From: Sceloporus undulatus
Lineage: Eukaryota > Chordata > Lepidosauria > Squamata > Phrynosomatidae
Direction of reading: 5' to 3'
Assembly: GCF_019175285.1 (NCBI RefSeq)
Contig: NC_056530.1
Coordinates: 6,064,392-6,128,391 of the forward strand
DNA length: 64,000 nt
Part shown: piece by piece, positions 31,738 through 43,511 of the stretch
Position numbering within the stretch: the first letter of the stretch is position 1
How the letters are laid out: every line of letters starts with the position of its first letter
The notes under the pieces: generated by a model
Told to the model about the DNA's origin: nothing
The model's input: only the letters and a program-made list of their open reading frames with translations
The model's database searches: none
Made by a program: the position numbers and the translations under genes

Positions 31738-33184
31738 AAGAGGACGAATAAGCGCTTCCTCATTGGCTCTTTAAAAAAACAACTGCGAAATTTAAAACGA
31801 ATTAAAAACGGTCAGGTAGTGGGAACGCAGGTACAGGCTACATCGGTGTATGTTACTCCAAATTAATGTGACGTCATGATGACGTCGCTTTGATTGACAG
31901 CCGAAACAAGTGAATGTGAACAAAAAAGTAACAAAGCCGGTTTAAATATACACTGATTCATCCTTGAATGGGAATGAAACAGGGTCAATTACAGCGAATT
32001 AAAATAAAATGTTACATAAATGGGAACGATACAAATAAAGCGATTTGAAAAGCGGGATAACACTCGCTTTATTTTGAATCACTTTAAAATGAACCACTGT
32101 ATTTAAATTCATTTTAAAACGCAAGTGGGAACGCCCCCTTTGTTTTTCATCTTCCAGCAGTGGGCGAAGGCAGACATTGAAGGTGCTGGCTGTGATTCCC
32201 TAAGCTTGATATTTTCCCTTCCAGTGTGTTGGAGAGCTTTTCCAAACTGTTGATTTTGCTTTCATGAGCTCGGCTACACTCCAGGGACTCGTTTGTTGAT
32301 GTTTCAAGGCTTGCTATTTTCTCTGCAAGGGATGTGAGTTTTAAGTTTAAATGTATTATGGCTTCAGAGAGTGCTGCCACTAGGTCTTGCTGAAACTCAG
32401 ACTGTGTTTGCAAGAGCAGGCTTTTCAAGATTTCATTAAGGCTCCATGCTGCTCGGTGGATTCTTGTCCTTTCCTTCATGGTTTTACTTTGCCTTGGTGC
32501 CATTCCATGTCATTTCTTCCTCCCAATGGCAGTAGCCTGGAAGAGAACAGCAGTCCCTGTGGCAGAAAGAAAGTTGTGTTAAATCTCTCTCTAAAGGACC
32601 TGCAGCATTCTTTTTCATTATTCAGCCCCCAGTCAGTAATAGGATCACAGATCATTATAGACTTTTTCACACAGAGGAATGTTTCACTGCCCCGAAAGAA
32701 GAAGAAGAAGAAAGGGGGGGGGAGGGGAATCTGAAAATGCAAGAAATTATGTAGTAGCTTATTACATGTACAAATGAACACAGCACCCTTCCTAAAGAAA
32801 AAGCAGTGTGAATACGAATGAAATCATCACATGAGTATGTACCCATCAGCTTCTTGATTTCAGATTACTGTGTTTGCGCATGCACAGGGAGGACAGGATC
32901 CCATGGCCAACAGTAATCCCATGACCAAACTGGAGATGCATTTTATACTAACACAAAGGCGAATTAACTGTGAATTTGCAGTGGAAAAGGATTTATAAAT
33001 TTGATATTTTTCTGAATTCAGCTATTCCTGGGATGTCTCACGATTGCTTTTGGATTGCCTTCCATTTGTGTGTGACATTGTTTGAAAATCTTTTGCGAAA
33101 TTGCATGAAATACCTTGGATGACCCCGGATTAACCTTTGGTTAACCTTCCAATTTTCTCCGTGTGATAAAGTCCTATGTCTCTT

Positions 33185-33710
33185 TGTTGTTGTGTGCCTT
33201 CAAGTCATTTCTGATTTATGGCAACCTTAAGGTGGACCTATCATGGGGTCTATTTTATTATTATTGCGCTGTAAATTTACACAGCGCTGTACATACAACC
33301 TTTTAGTTAGACGGTTCCCTGCCCGCAGGCTTACAATCTAAAAAGACACGACACAAAAGGAGAAGGGAGAGGTGGTGGGGAAGGGGATCAGGTCCAGCAG
33401 TTCTTCTCTACCTCCAAGGCCTGGACCAAGGCAGATGAAATGGAGGAAGGGCTTGGGTTCTTAATGGATGGTCAAAAGGAGAAGGGAATGACGGTAGGGA
33501 AGGGGGAAAGTCCAGCTCATCTGCTCTCTCACATAGGCCTCTCTCCCCCTCAAGATGGTGGTTGGAAGGAGGGATCAATATTTGGCAATATTTGTTCAAA
33601 AGAGGTTTGCCATTGCCTTTACCCAAGGCTGAGAGAGTGTGGCTTGCCCAAGGTCACCCAGTGAGTTTCATGACCGAGTAAGGAATCGAACCCGAGTCAA
33701 AGTGTTTTTA
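33185..33710 (-). repeat. tRNA-derived SINE with nested insertion
   Basis: The SINE tail side (TTGTTGTTGTGTGCCTTCAA, CTATCATGGGGT) at 33185-33250 resumes near 33590 (AAGAGGTTTGCCATTGCC, CCAAGGTCACCCAGTGAG). The inserted piece begins with a TTATTATTATTG run and contains TTCCCTGCCCGCAGGCTTAC, as does the piece at 30200 in the 2.2-kb element. Confidence 0.7.
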
Positions 33711-34480
33711 ATAGGTTCTTTAATAATGTATTCTAAATGATTTAATACATTGACTCTCAATATTAGGAGACAAGCATTATATTTAAATTAATAAAATAAC
33801 AATGACAGATATGTGCAGAGGGGGCAGGTACATGAGCCAGAGGGGAATGTGGACATTTCCCAGGAGGACTCTGAACTTGTGGCCTTTACAAAGAAAGCCT
33901 CTCTTATACAGTATAGTTGGTCAAATACAATATGCCAGTCCTTCTTCCCACTGGATCTGGGGACATATATAAATAAAGCATAATAATAAGAACAATAACA
34001 ACAACAACATCACTAAGGGGGTACAGGCCGAACCAGACGACAACCCAAGTGGGGTGACACCACAAACTGCCTTTGGGATGAAACGGACTGTGGCTTTCAC
34101 CTGTGTCCCTTTAAAATGCTGAAGAGATGTTATGGGTGAGGTGAGGCTGAATGGGAGGAGAAAGGAGAGGCCCCAAGTTTTTTTTAAATTACATTTTAAT
34201 TTTTAAAAAAAAACCCTAAAAATTAAAAAAAAAATTATAATTGTTTTTATTTGTTTTGTAACAACAATACAAAACAAACAATTAATACATAAATAACAAA
34301 TAGCCTTGGAGGACTATATGTAAACTTGCATTATGACTTGCATAATAGCTGTCTTTTGTGGGGTAATAACAGTAACAAAATTCTAAAGACATAACTCAGA
34401 TTCTCTGGTTGATGAAGTTGGGATCAAAATATCTTTCCATATAATAGGAAGTGTTGTTTGTGCTGGCACTGGAGCAAAAT

Positions 34481-34757
34481 CCACACTGCGGAAATAATCC
34501 GGCTTGGCACTGCTTTAACTGCCGTGGCTCAGTGCTGTGGAATTCTGGGAAGTGTAGTTTATTTTGGCACTGGAGCAAAATCCACATTGCAGTAATAATC
34601 TGGTTTGGCACTGCTTTAACTGCGGTGGCTGAGTGCTACAGAATTCTGGAAAGTGTAGTTTGTTCTGGCACCAAAACTACACTTCCCAAAATTCCATAGC
34701 ACTGAACCCTGGCAGTTAAAAAGGTGCCAAAACGGATTATTTCTGCAGTGCGGACGT
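34481..34757. mobile_element. Complex 'CTGCAGAAATAATCC' MITE, one and a half copies
   Basis: A partial copy (34481-34560) is followed directly by a fuller one (about 34565-34757). The repeated text is AATAATC(C/T)GG(C/T)TTGGCACTGC. The right terminus is TTCTGCAGTGCGGACGTGCG. Confidence 0.65.
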
Positions 34758-34779
34758 GCGGCTACTGTATCCGTGGGTT

Positions 34780-37700
34780 TTCTTGACAAAGTTTGTTAAG
34801 AGGAGCCTTGATCCTGTGGGAGAGGTGCATTTATAAGAAGAGTTCTTCTCCCATTCCTTTCCTTCTTTTCTTTTTTTAAAATCTATTGTTAACGTTTGTA
34901 AAACATATGTTGAAAAACATATTTACAGAATTCTAAATGATTGCAACTCAAACAATAATACTAAGTTAAAAATACTGACCTGGCGTATCATCCAATTACA
35001 CACTTATATGAAATTCAAAACTTCCCGTAGATTCTCATTCGATGGAAACGATAAAAAGTGTGACCATTGAAACCTCACCCAAACTCACCCTACAATTTAA
35101 TTTGAGCCCTGTTCTCCCAGAAATCCTAGTCCCAACATTCAACATTGGGCATGGGGAGATATAGCGTTAACAGGCTGACTAATATGTCTAAGGGAAGACG
35201 GGATCGATGCTTAATATCTATCCCATCTTCCAGTCACCCTGTTAGCCCGAGAGAACCGAGGATCGCCCCAAACATACCACAGACCCTTGCCTTGCTCCTA
35301 TGTAATGCTAGGTCAGTGAAAAATAAATCCCATATTTTATACGATCTACTAGATGAGAAGAATCCTGACCTAGCTTGTATCACTGAGACCTGGCTGGGGG
35401 AGGATAGTTGTGTGACCTGGGCTAAAACTCCCAGCCGGATACGTAGTAAAGGAGCAGGTTAGGGAAAGGGGGAGGTGTGGCCTTAGTCCACAAAAGTCAC
35501 ATTACCTTGACCAGAAATCCGGTTCCGAAACTGAGATACATTGAGGGTATTTACCTGACCCTAAAGGCCAAGGACAGTCTGGGGATTCTGTTGGTCTACC
35601 GTCCACCCTGTAGCCTAACAAACTCCCTGGCCAAGCTGACACAGCTGGTCTCGGAGCTGGTGTTGGAGTCCCCTAGGCTCCTTGTCCTGGGGGACTTCAA
35701 CATCCCCTTCGAGGCAGGCTCATCAGATCTGACAGATGCAGCTCGGCAGTTCATGGACTCCATGACAGTCATGGGCCTGTCCCAATTGGTCTTGGGTCCT
35801 ACACATTGTGCCGGTAATACGCGTGATGTGGTCTTCAGTACGGACCGAGAATATCCGTGGGTGGAAGTTAACGATATCTCCCCCCTGTCATGGACGGATC
35901 ATTTTCTGGTCGAGCTAGGATTAAGGGCCAGACTGCAAAAACCCCTCGGGGGTGGAGGGCCCATTAGAATGGCCCGCCCTCAACGGCTGATGGAACCCAA
36001 AAGGTTCCAAGAAGCCTTGGAGGGAGTTATGTTTGGGAACGATGGCGACCCTGTCGAAACCCTGGTTAATAACTGGAACAACAATCTTACTGGGGTTATT
36101 GACAGCATCGCTCCCGAGCATCCTTACCAGCCCGCTCCTAACAAAAGGCCCTGGTATACAGAAGATGTACGCCAGATAAAGCGGGCTGCGCAACGACTGG
36201 AGCACTACTGGCGGAAACATCAGCGCATATCCGACAAGACACTCCATGAGAACATGTTATGTTCCTATGGAGTGGCAGTCGATGCAGCTAGGAATTCTTT
36301 CTGTGCTGCTCGGATTCCATCGGCAGAATCTCGTCCAGCAGAGCTGTTCAGGGTAGTCAGGGAATTAACTCAATCTCCCGACACCCTGAACTCTTTATTA
36401 GAGCCAACTAATGCCTGCTGTGATGATTTTAATAATTTTTTTGCCGATAAAATCTCTCGGATAAGGGCTGATCTCGATGCCAGTCTTTCATCAGAACCAC
36501 AACAAGAGGTGTCCAGTGCCTCTGGTAACAAGGTTATTCTGGATCGCTTTGAGTTTGTGAATACTGAGGATGTGGACAAGCTCCTTGGGTGTGTAAGAAA
36601 GACGACTTGCCCTCTTGACCCTTGCCCATCCTGGCTGACCGTTCAGGGAGGGGATGTAATAACAACTTCTTTACTTCGTATAATTAACTCATCCCTTTGG
36701 GAGGGTTTAGTTCCATCAGCCTTAAAACAGGCCATAGTGAAACCTGTTCTGAAGAAACCCTCTCTTGATCCCCTACAAATGAGTAATTACAGACCGGTCT
36801 CTTTATTACCTTTTTTGGGCAAGGTGATTGAGAGGGCAGTCGCCTTCCAACTCCAAGCTGTCTTGGATGAAACTGATTATCTGGACCCATTTCAAACTGG
36901 CTTCAGGGCGGGGTTCGGAGTTGAGACGGCCATGGTCGCCTTAGTCGATGATCTCCGTCTGAGTATCGACAGGGGAAGTGTGACCCTGTTGGTGCTCTTG
37001 GACATCTCAGCAGCCTTCGGTACCATAGACCATGGTATCCTTCTGGAACGCCTGAGAGAGTTAGGTATCGGTGGCACTGCGCTCCAGTGGCTCCAGTCCT
37101 ACCTCTCGGGAAGGTTCCAGATGGTGAGGCTGGGGGACTGTTGCTCTTGTAAAAGAGAGCTAACATCTGGTGTCCCTCAGGGCGCCATCCTGTCCCCCAT
37201 GCTGTTTAATATTTACATGAAGCCGCTGGGAGAGATCATCCGGAGACATGGAGCATGGTGTTATCAGTACGCTGATGACACCCAGATCTATCTCTCTATG
37301 TCCCCGACTGATTCAGTGATTAAGAATGGCATCTCTCCTCTGGATTCCTGCCTGGAGTCAGTAATGGGCTGGATGAGGGAAAACAAACTCAAGCTGAATC
37401 CAGAGAAAACAGAGGTACTCATGATAGGCTCCCCAGATCCAGACAGAGGAATTTGTCACCCGGTCCTGGATGGGGTCACACTTCCCCTAAAGGACAAAGT
37501 TCACTGCTTGGGAATACTCCTGGACTCATCCCTACAGTTATCATCCCAGGTAGATGCAATGGCTAGGAGTGCTTGGTACCAGCTTCGGCTGATACGCCAG
37601 CTGCGCCTCTGTCTGGACCGAAAGGACCTTGGAACAGTAGTACATGCACTGGTAACCTCTCGCTTGGATTTCTGTAATGCGCTCTACATGGAACTAACTT

Positions 37701-38343
37701 TGTACCAGGTTTGGAAGCTTCAATTGGTTCAAAACGCTGCAGCCAGATTGGTCACTGGGACTTCTAGGTCGGACCACATAACACCTATACTAAAATCTCT
37801 TCACTGGCTGCCGATTAGCTTCCGGGCTCAATACAAAGTGTTGGTTATTACCTTTAAAGCCCTACATGGCTTGGGCCCGAGTTACTTGAGGGAGTGCCTC
37901 TCCCTACATAATCCGCCCCGCACTCTCAGAACAGGCAAATACCAACTGGAATATCCTAAGGTGAGACTGTCTGCAACTCACCAACGAGCATTCACATCTA
38001 TTGCTCCTACACATTGGAATAAACTCCCTGAAGAGATTTGTCTCAGTCCTTCCCTTGATGTTTTCAAGAAAATGTTGAAAACTCATTTGTTCCGTTTAGC
38101 ATACCCTCCTGATCCATCATAGAGAATGTATCCTCCTGTCCCCTATCCTGTAATATGAAATGTATTAGGATGTTTAAGTGTGATTTCAAGATTTTAACTG
38201 CTTTTATATGATGTTTTAACCTAATGTACTTCTGATTGTATTTTATATTGTAAATCCTGTGCTGTATAGTTGCTTTGAATTTGTAAACTGCTTTGATCCC
38301 AGGAAAAGCGGTATAGAAATAAAGATTTATTATTATTATTATT
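34780..38343 (+). mobile_element. L2-clade LINE, nearly full length
   Basis: It includes a probable 5' part (from about 34780), the coding region (35145-38122), a 3' UTR (38123-38325) and a terminal ATT repeat (38326-38343). The 3' UTR ends ...AAAAGCGGTATAGAAATAAAG before the repeat, a usual L2 ending. The coding frame shifts once or twice at about 35415-35465; the rest is open. The low number of breaks makes this the youngest large LINE in the window. Confidence 0.9.
35145..38122 (+). CDS. L2 LINE endonuclease / reverse transcriptase (frameshifted near N-terminus)
   Basis: The first piece (35145-35462) holds the start of the apurinic-like endonuclease (LLCNARSVKNKSHILYDLL, LACITETWLG). The 881-codon frame 35477-38122 continues with GGGVALVHKS, LVLGDFNIPF and DHFLVELGL. 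The reverse transcriptase follows: YRPVSLLPFLGKVIERAVA, LDISAAFGTIDHGILLERL, SGVPQGAILSPMLFNIYM and catalytic YADD (YQYADDTQIYLS). The C-terminal RLDFCNALY, QNAAARLVTGTSRSDHITP and LHWLPISFRAQYKVLVITFK blocks identify the L2 clade. The AAFGTIDHG motif has Gly where many L2 copies have Asp (AFDTIDH). As a LINE product it would copy its own RNA at the nicked target. The N-terminal frameshift suggests this copy is dead, though only recently. Confidence 0.9.
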
Positions 38344-38344
38344 A

Positions 38345-38945
38345 AAGCCTCACACCGCATTGAGAAAGTAATAATAATAATAATAATAATAATAAACTTT
38401 TATGTATATCCCGCCAACTCCAATTAGGACCAAGATGGCTTACATAGTCAAAACATAGTAAAATAACAATAAATAAATAAATAAACTGTCAAAACATAGT
38501 AAAATAACAATATACAATAGTCCCAAGTTCTACCCTATTCTAACAATTACAATGCTGTGTAAATCTACAGCACTATATAAATAAAGTATAATAGTAATAA
38601 TAGTGTCCTTAAAATAACAATTAAATCACTGTTATATTAAAAATTCATACTAAAATGATTAATTACAACAAAAATAAAAAACAAATCAACGGGAAGATGG
38701 GTTTAGTGGGAAAATCAATAGTCTACGTACTACAAACTTCGGAACACCACAAATTAAACCGCTCACATTTTAGATGCAATATTTTTAAACAAATTTGAAA
38801 ATTGATTCAACAACAACAACAACAGAAAGCACACCTTTTCCTGAGAAACCCAACATCTATTGAACAGAAGTGAAAGAAAAAATTGAACAAGTTAATCAAC
38901 ACTCTAAAAGAAGAGGAGAGCCCCTAGCAGAGACCCCTGCTCACC
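38345..38945. other. AT-rich interval with (AAT)n and SINE/LINE-tail-like text
   Basis: An (AAT)n tract (38370-38394) is followed by CCCGCCAACTCCAATTAGG and repeated AAACATAGTAAAATAACAAT units. This looks like the 3' tail of a LINE-mobilised repeat. No gene. Confidence 0.45.
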
Positions 38946-38954
38946 TCTCATGCC

Positions 38955-39210
38955 CTTTGATGACGTCACAGCTCCCCCTGCTCCCCCTTCAGTCCCTGGG
39001 AGGCTGTCCCAGGAGGAAGTGACTGGCTGGGGAGAGAGCCAATCAGCGCAGCGGGTGGCTAATGAAGAGGGCGTGGCCACCCGTGACGTCAGAAGAGGCT
39101 GGCCTTGGGAAGCCGGCTGGCTGCAGGTGGGAGAGGGCTCTTGGGGGAGAGCAAGGAGGAAGCTTCCACCTCAAGGGCCAGGAGGGGCATTTCCTTGGGG
39201 GAAAAAGGTG
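38955..39210 (+). promoter_or_regulatory. GC-rich promoter-like segment with two CREs, CCAAT and splice donor
   Basis: Two perfect palindromic CRE sites TGACGTCA lie at 38961-38968 and 39084-39091. GCCAATCAGC (CCAAT box) is at 39038-39047 and a GC/KLF box GGGCGTGGCC at 39070-39079. A purine-rich stretch follows and ends in AAAAAG|GTGAGCAGG (GT at 39209), a good splice donor. CRE plus CCAAT plus GC box within 130 bp is the usual make-up of a TATA-less CpG-type promoter. If used in + orientation, the first non-coding exon would end at 39208. No downstream coding exon is recognised in the window, so the gene, if any, lies further away or the activity is bidirectional. Confidence 0.5.
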
Positions 39211-40390
39211 AGCAGGGAAGGGGTGAGCGGGGGGAAGAAGCCAATTAGAGGCTATTTACAAGGGGGCAGTTCTGGGAAAGGGAAGGGGCTAAGTACCCCT
39301 TAAATAGGGATGGGAATTGGGTGGGGACCGAGTCTGAGGAGTTTTTGGTTTCCCTCCAAATGAGGGGGAAAGGAGAAGGCGTCTGTGAGGAGGAGAGTGG
39401 GACCCTTCTCCTCTCTTTTCCCCTCCAGAAAAGAAAAAGAAGGAAAAGAGAGGAGAGGGGTCCCCCTCCCCTCCTCTTTTTACCTCTGCTCTCTCTTTCC
39501 TTTTTCTGGAGAGGACCTTAAAAGCCTCAGCCTTAAAAAGGCTCCTCTTTGCTCTTAGGGGGGGGGTCCTCTCTGCCTTTGCCGTTAGTAACTTTCTGTT
39601 CTATCCTTGTCAGTTTGTAACTTTCCCCTTGTAACCCTTCCTTCAGAGAAGTCCCTCGATTGGGAGAAATAGAGAGATGTAAGATAATAATAATAAGAAT
39701 AATAGTGTCCTTTTTTGGGGGGGGGGGAGGTGAGTAGGGGTCCTCATTAGACAAAAGGAGGACGTGGCACCGCCAAAATGGAGGACCTGATCAAGGCCAA
39801 GCTCTGGGGCCACAACCCAACCGCAGTTCCCAGAATGCCATAGCCTTGAGCCGGGGCAGTGAAAGCGGTGCCAAACCGAGTTATATCTCCAATGTGCTCA
39901 AGGCAGCTTAGTCATGCTCAAAATGGAGGACACTACTGCTGCTACTACTACTACTACTTATTATTATTATTATTATTATTATCGTTTATTTGTATAGAGC
40001 CATGGCCCTTTGCAGAAACTTTGGAATGCCTCCTGGGCAGAGAAGGTGGGAAAGGGAGGACCCGTCCGGGAAAAGGAGGGCTCCTGGGCACCTGAGGTGA
40101 AGCTTCCTATTCTGGAGGGATGCCCCCCCCCTTTGCCCTTCACCTGCAAAGGTCCCTTTTATTTTGGTTTCCAACCCGGAATGACTTTGCAATCTCTGGG
40201 CTTGGCATGCAATGACGTTTTCCCTTGGCATTACTCTGCAGCCAGAGCCTGCCCTAGCAAGCCTTGCCTTGCAAAGCCCCAGGCAGCCAAGGCTCCTCTT
40301 GAGCCCCTTTCTGGAGGGCCACACTTTTAGGGCAGGTCCCCAGCTCTAGAGACCCCCCTCTCTCCCCCCGCCTTCCAGTCCAGAAATCTC
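39211..40390. other. GC-rich interval after the promoter-like segment
   Basis: Mostly G-rich and C-rich low-complexity sequence with a degenerate MITE (39820-39905), a CTA/TTA microsatellite (39930-39980) and no recognised exon. From 40390 to 41100 the sequence turns into a TTTTATAAAATATTTT-type AT-rich quasi-repeat. Confidence 0.4.
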
Positions 40391-41201
40391 TTGCTTTGTT
40401 TTTATTTTGTTTTATTTTATAAATATTTTTTAATTTTAATTTAGTTTAATTTTATAAAATATTTTTTAAAGTTTCTTTTGTTTTATGAAACTTTTATGAA
40501 GTTTGTTTTGTTTTGTAAAATATTTTTAAAAGTTCATTTTATTTTATAAAACCTTTTTAAAAGTTTATTTTATTTTATAAAATATTTTAATCATTTGTTT
40601 ATTTTATAAAATATTTTTAAAAGTTTCTTTTCTTCTATAAAATATTTTTTATAAGTTTATTTTATTTTATAATATTTTTAATTGCTTTGGTTTGAGATAT
40701 TATATAGGAAAAATATATATGTAAGTGTTTCTGCAATTGAGACTTGAGAATGAGAGAAGTTATATGGAAAGAAGAATCATGGGAAAAGTTAAGAATAGGA
40801 AAAAGTTGTGGAAGCTATTTTGTGTTAGTTTGTATATGGACTGAGATCTATAGGGGAAAAGGTAAGGATGTTGAGAGAGTTGAGAACTGAACGATGAGAG
40901 AAGTTATATGGAAGGAACAATCATGGAAAAATTAATAGGAAAAAGAGTTGTGGAAGCTATTTTGTGTTAGCTAGTTTGTGTATTAGTTGTATATCAGTTT
41001 GTATATTTTGTTTGTGGTTTGTATGTTTTGATTGTTTGCATGTTTTGGAGTTTGTGTTAATGATACATTGTCATGTTTTTATAAATAAGAAAAGACTTAT
41101 TTTTAATTACACACACACACACACACTCTAAAGTGGTGCCTGGTCTTCTTTGAGGGGATCTCTTTGGGTGTTTCCTTTCCTGGGCCCAAATGCCTCTCTA
41201 T

Positions 41202-41437
41202 GGCTGCATCTGCACTGCAGAAATAACCTGGTTTGACTCCATTGACCCCGGCTCAATGGGATTGAATTTTGGGAACTGTAGCTGATTGTGGCATCAGAGC
41301 AATCTGAAAAAGGAGACTCTCAGTGTCTCACTGAACTGCCATTCCCAGAATTCCATAGCATTGAGCCATGGCAATTAAAGTGGTATCGATTGGTAACTTT
41401 TAACTTGTAACACAACCCCCCTTGACATCATCATTGA

Positions 41438-41473
<36 letters not shown>

Positions 41474-41778
41474 TATTTATGGTCATATGCCAAAATTAAA
41501 AAAAAAACAGTTACAGCTAAAGTTCATAAAATTGATAAAGCATAAAACTCATAACACATACATACATATATGTATGTACATCCATCCATTCATATAAAAG
41601 TTGATGATTAATTTACAGAGATGAACACAAGAATAATTAAAACCACTTCTGTAAAAACGTTTAGGCATTCTAAATCTAAAGGCCTTAAAATCCTCTTTAC
41701 TTTCTTTCTCTTTTTCTTAAGAGAAATGCAGTTTGGGTGGGATCAAAATGGATTATTTCTGCAGTGTGGATGCAGCCC
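41202..41778. mobile_element. 'CTGCAGAAATAATCC' MITE with internal insertion
   Basis: The left arm and core (41202-41388) stop at GTGGTATC. The right terminus, GGATTATTTCTGCAGTGTGG, appears only at 41748-41778. The 350-bp insert between holds a (CAT)n tract (about 41420-41474) and AT-rich sequence. Confidence 0.65.
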
Positions 41779-41861
41779 TAGACACTGCATAAAGACTGGT
41801 CATTTCCCCAGGAACTGGAATTTTGAAGCTTTTATATCCTGGGAATATGGGCATGCTTGTT

Positions 41862-42090
41862 GTTGTGTGTTTTCAAGTTGTTTCAGACTTATGGCAACCC
41901 TAAGGTGACCCAATCATGGGGTTTTCTTGGCAAGTTTCTTTTTTTTTGGGGGGGGGGGGTTGCTATTGCTATGTTCTGAGGCTATGACTTGCCCAAGGTC
42001 CTCCAAGTGGATTTACATGGCCAAGCCAGGATTCAAACCCTAGTCTCCAGAAACATAGTCCAGTGCTCAAACCACTATACCAACCACACT
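41862..42090 (-). repeat. tRNA-derived CORE/MIR-like SINE
   Basis: Antisense copy: GTTGTTGTGTGTTTTCAAGT at the tail, ATCATGGGGTTTTCTTGG, CTTGCCCAAGGTCCTCCAAG, then the tRNA-like head complement (GGATTCAAACCCTAGTCTCC). A T/G homopolymer expansion sits at 41940-41960. Confidence 0.8.
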
Positions 42091-42312
42091 TAAAGCTCAG
42101 GCTACCAACTTCTATCTTTCAGTTAGTCTCAAAGGTGCTGCAAGATCCTTTTGCAAACTGGTTTTCTAGACTAACATGAATATACATATGGCATTGAAGC
42201 CCTCCGTGTGAAAGATCAGCAGATTTCGGCCATGGAGAGAAAGCTGTGCCAGGTAGCACTGCAGAATTTCTCCCTGCTGTCTTCCTCTTTCCTGGAAAAC
42301 ATCCATCTATCT

Positions 42313-42510
42313 CAGTGATGGCGAACTTATGGCACGTGTGCCAGAGGTGGCACACAGAGCCGTCTCTGTGGGCACGTGTGCTGTTGCCCCAGCACAGAAT
42401 TTGCCAGAGTTTGTTACTAGAAAGACAGAGGGACACAGCACTTTGCAATAAATAAGTGGGTTTTGGGTTGCAGTTTGGGCACTCAGCCTGTAAAAGGTTC
42501 GCCATCACTG
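42313..42510. mobile_element. hAT MITE with perfect 8-bp TSD
   Basis: It begins CAGTGATGGCGAACTTATGG and ends GGTTCGCCATCACTG. ATCTATCT flanks it on both sides (42305-42312, 42511-42518). The length is 198 bp with no coding. Ends and 8-bp target are diagnostic of hAT. The perfect duplication suggests a fairly recent insertion, though the local ATCT-rich sequence lowers the weight of the match slightly. Confidence 0.88.
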
Positions 42511-42894
42511 ATCTATCTATTCTGCTGCTTGCAGAACAGAGGGCAGCCAAGCTTCACATCTTGCTCTGGAACCCAATGATCCTGGAGGCCAAGGATAATC
42601 AAAGCAAACCTCCTCTCCTTAGGAGACAAAACTGCAGCAGTTCTCTGTTGCCTTTTACCCCGGGTTAAAAATTTGGATTAGCTTCTCCTTGTGCAAAGTA
42701 CCCCTCATAGCAAGCAGGGAATGCTTTGCGGGGGTGCACTGGGGGCAGCCAGCAGCCTGGGCAGAGAGGACCAGCCATGCTGCTGATGGATTTCTGTCAA
42801 GAAAGGGGTATCAGTTTTTCTAGAAAGCCTACTATTGCTATATACAATGGGCCTTTGAATAATTTTCAAGCCGTGGATGGTTGAATCCGTGGAT

Positions 42895-43470
42895 AAAGAA
42901 TCATAGAGTTGGAAGAGATCCAGTCCATTCCTCTGCCATGTAGGAACCTTCAATCAAAGCATCCCCGACAGATGGCCATCCAGCCTCCATTTAAAGACCT
43001 CCAAAGAAGGAGGCTCCACTACAATCTCCAAGGAAGTGTGTTCCACTGTCGAACAGCCCTTACTATCAGGAAGTTCCTCCTAATGTTGAACTGGAATCTC
43101 TTTTCCTGTAAACTCATCCATTGTTTCAGGTCCTGTTTTCTGGAGCAGCAGAAAAAAAGCTTGCTCCCTCCTTAATATGACATCCCTTCAAATATTTAAA
43201 TGGCTGTCATATCACCTCTTAACCTTCTCTATTCCAGTCATTCCTCATAGGGCATGGCTTCCAGACCCTTCACCATTTTAGTCGCTCTCCTTTGGACACA
43301 TAGCTCCAGTTTCTCCACATCCTTTTTAAATTGTGGTGCCCAGAACTGGACACAATATTCCAGGTGGGGCCTGACCAAAGCAGAATAGAGTGGCACTATT
43401 ACTATTACTTCCCTTGATCTAGACACTATACTTCTATTGATGCAGCCTAAAATCGCATTGGCCTTTTAGG
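42895..43470 (-). mobile_element. CR1 3' fragment
   Basis: The + strand starts AATCATAGAGTTGGAAGAGA and runs through the CR1 3' region. The - strand encodes [20 protein letters not shown] and [17 protein letters not shown]. It is 5' truncated and flanked by MER2-like scraps. Confidence 0.85.
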
Positions 43471-43511
43471 CTGTGATGGATATGGAGAGCTGACTGTATT
43501 ATTAAGTCTTT

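Larger units (their letters stand above)
29903..32138. mobile_element. 2.2-kb non-autonomous DNA element with minisatellite core
   Basis: The ends GGGGGTGTTCCCACTCGC and, inverted, GCAAGTGGGAACGCCCCC are about 18-bp terminal repeats. It inserted within the L1 ORF1 relic. Target duplication is not certain (CTT versus TTT). Inside are a SINE/LINE-tail-like piece (about 30117-30230), the 88-bp minisatellite (30231-30880), a GC-rich block shared with 6140-6360, a duplicated 130-bp unit (about 31170-31470) and a MITE (31598-31737). No transposase is seen. The superfamily is unassigned. Confidence 0.7.
29415..32505 (-). mobile_element. L1-type LINE ORF1 relic, split by a DNA element
   Basis: On the - strand the N-terminal piece (32147-32505) is a coiled-coil region with LTSLAEKIASLETSTNESLE and INSLEKLSNTLEGKISSLGN. 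The C-terminal piece (29415-29902) contains FLMGWLSDILPS, IERAYDKQ, DVIIQFVRDTGEARFLNA, KVLVFQDISP and, after a frameshift, FALKLFIHRQDKLL. This is the order of the L1/Tx1 ORF1 protein: coiled coil, RRM-like domain, C-terminal domain. The RRM start is interrupted by the insertion at 29903-32138. No ORF2 follows. Confidence 0.75.

Noticed and set aside
38950-39303. 117-codon frame across the promoter-like island
   Set aside because: Gly/Arg/Pro-rich translation of GC-rich DNA, spanning the probable splice donor. No domain.
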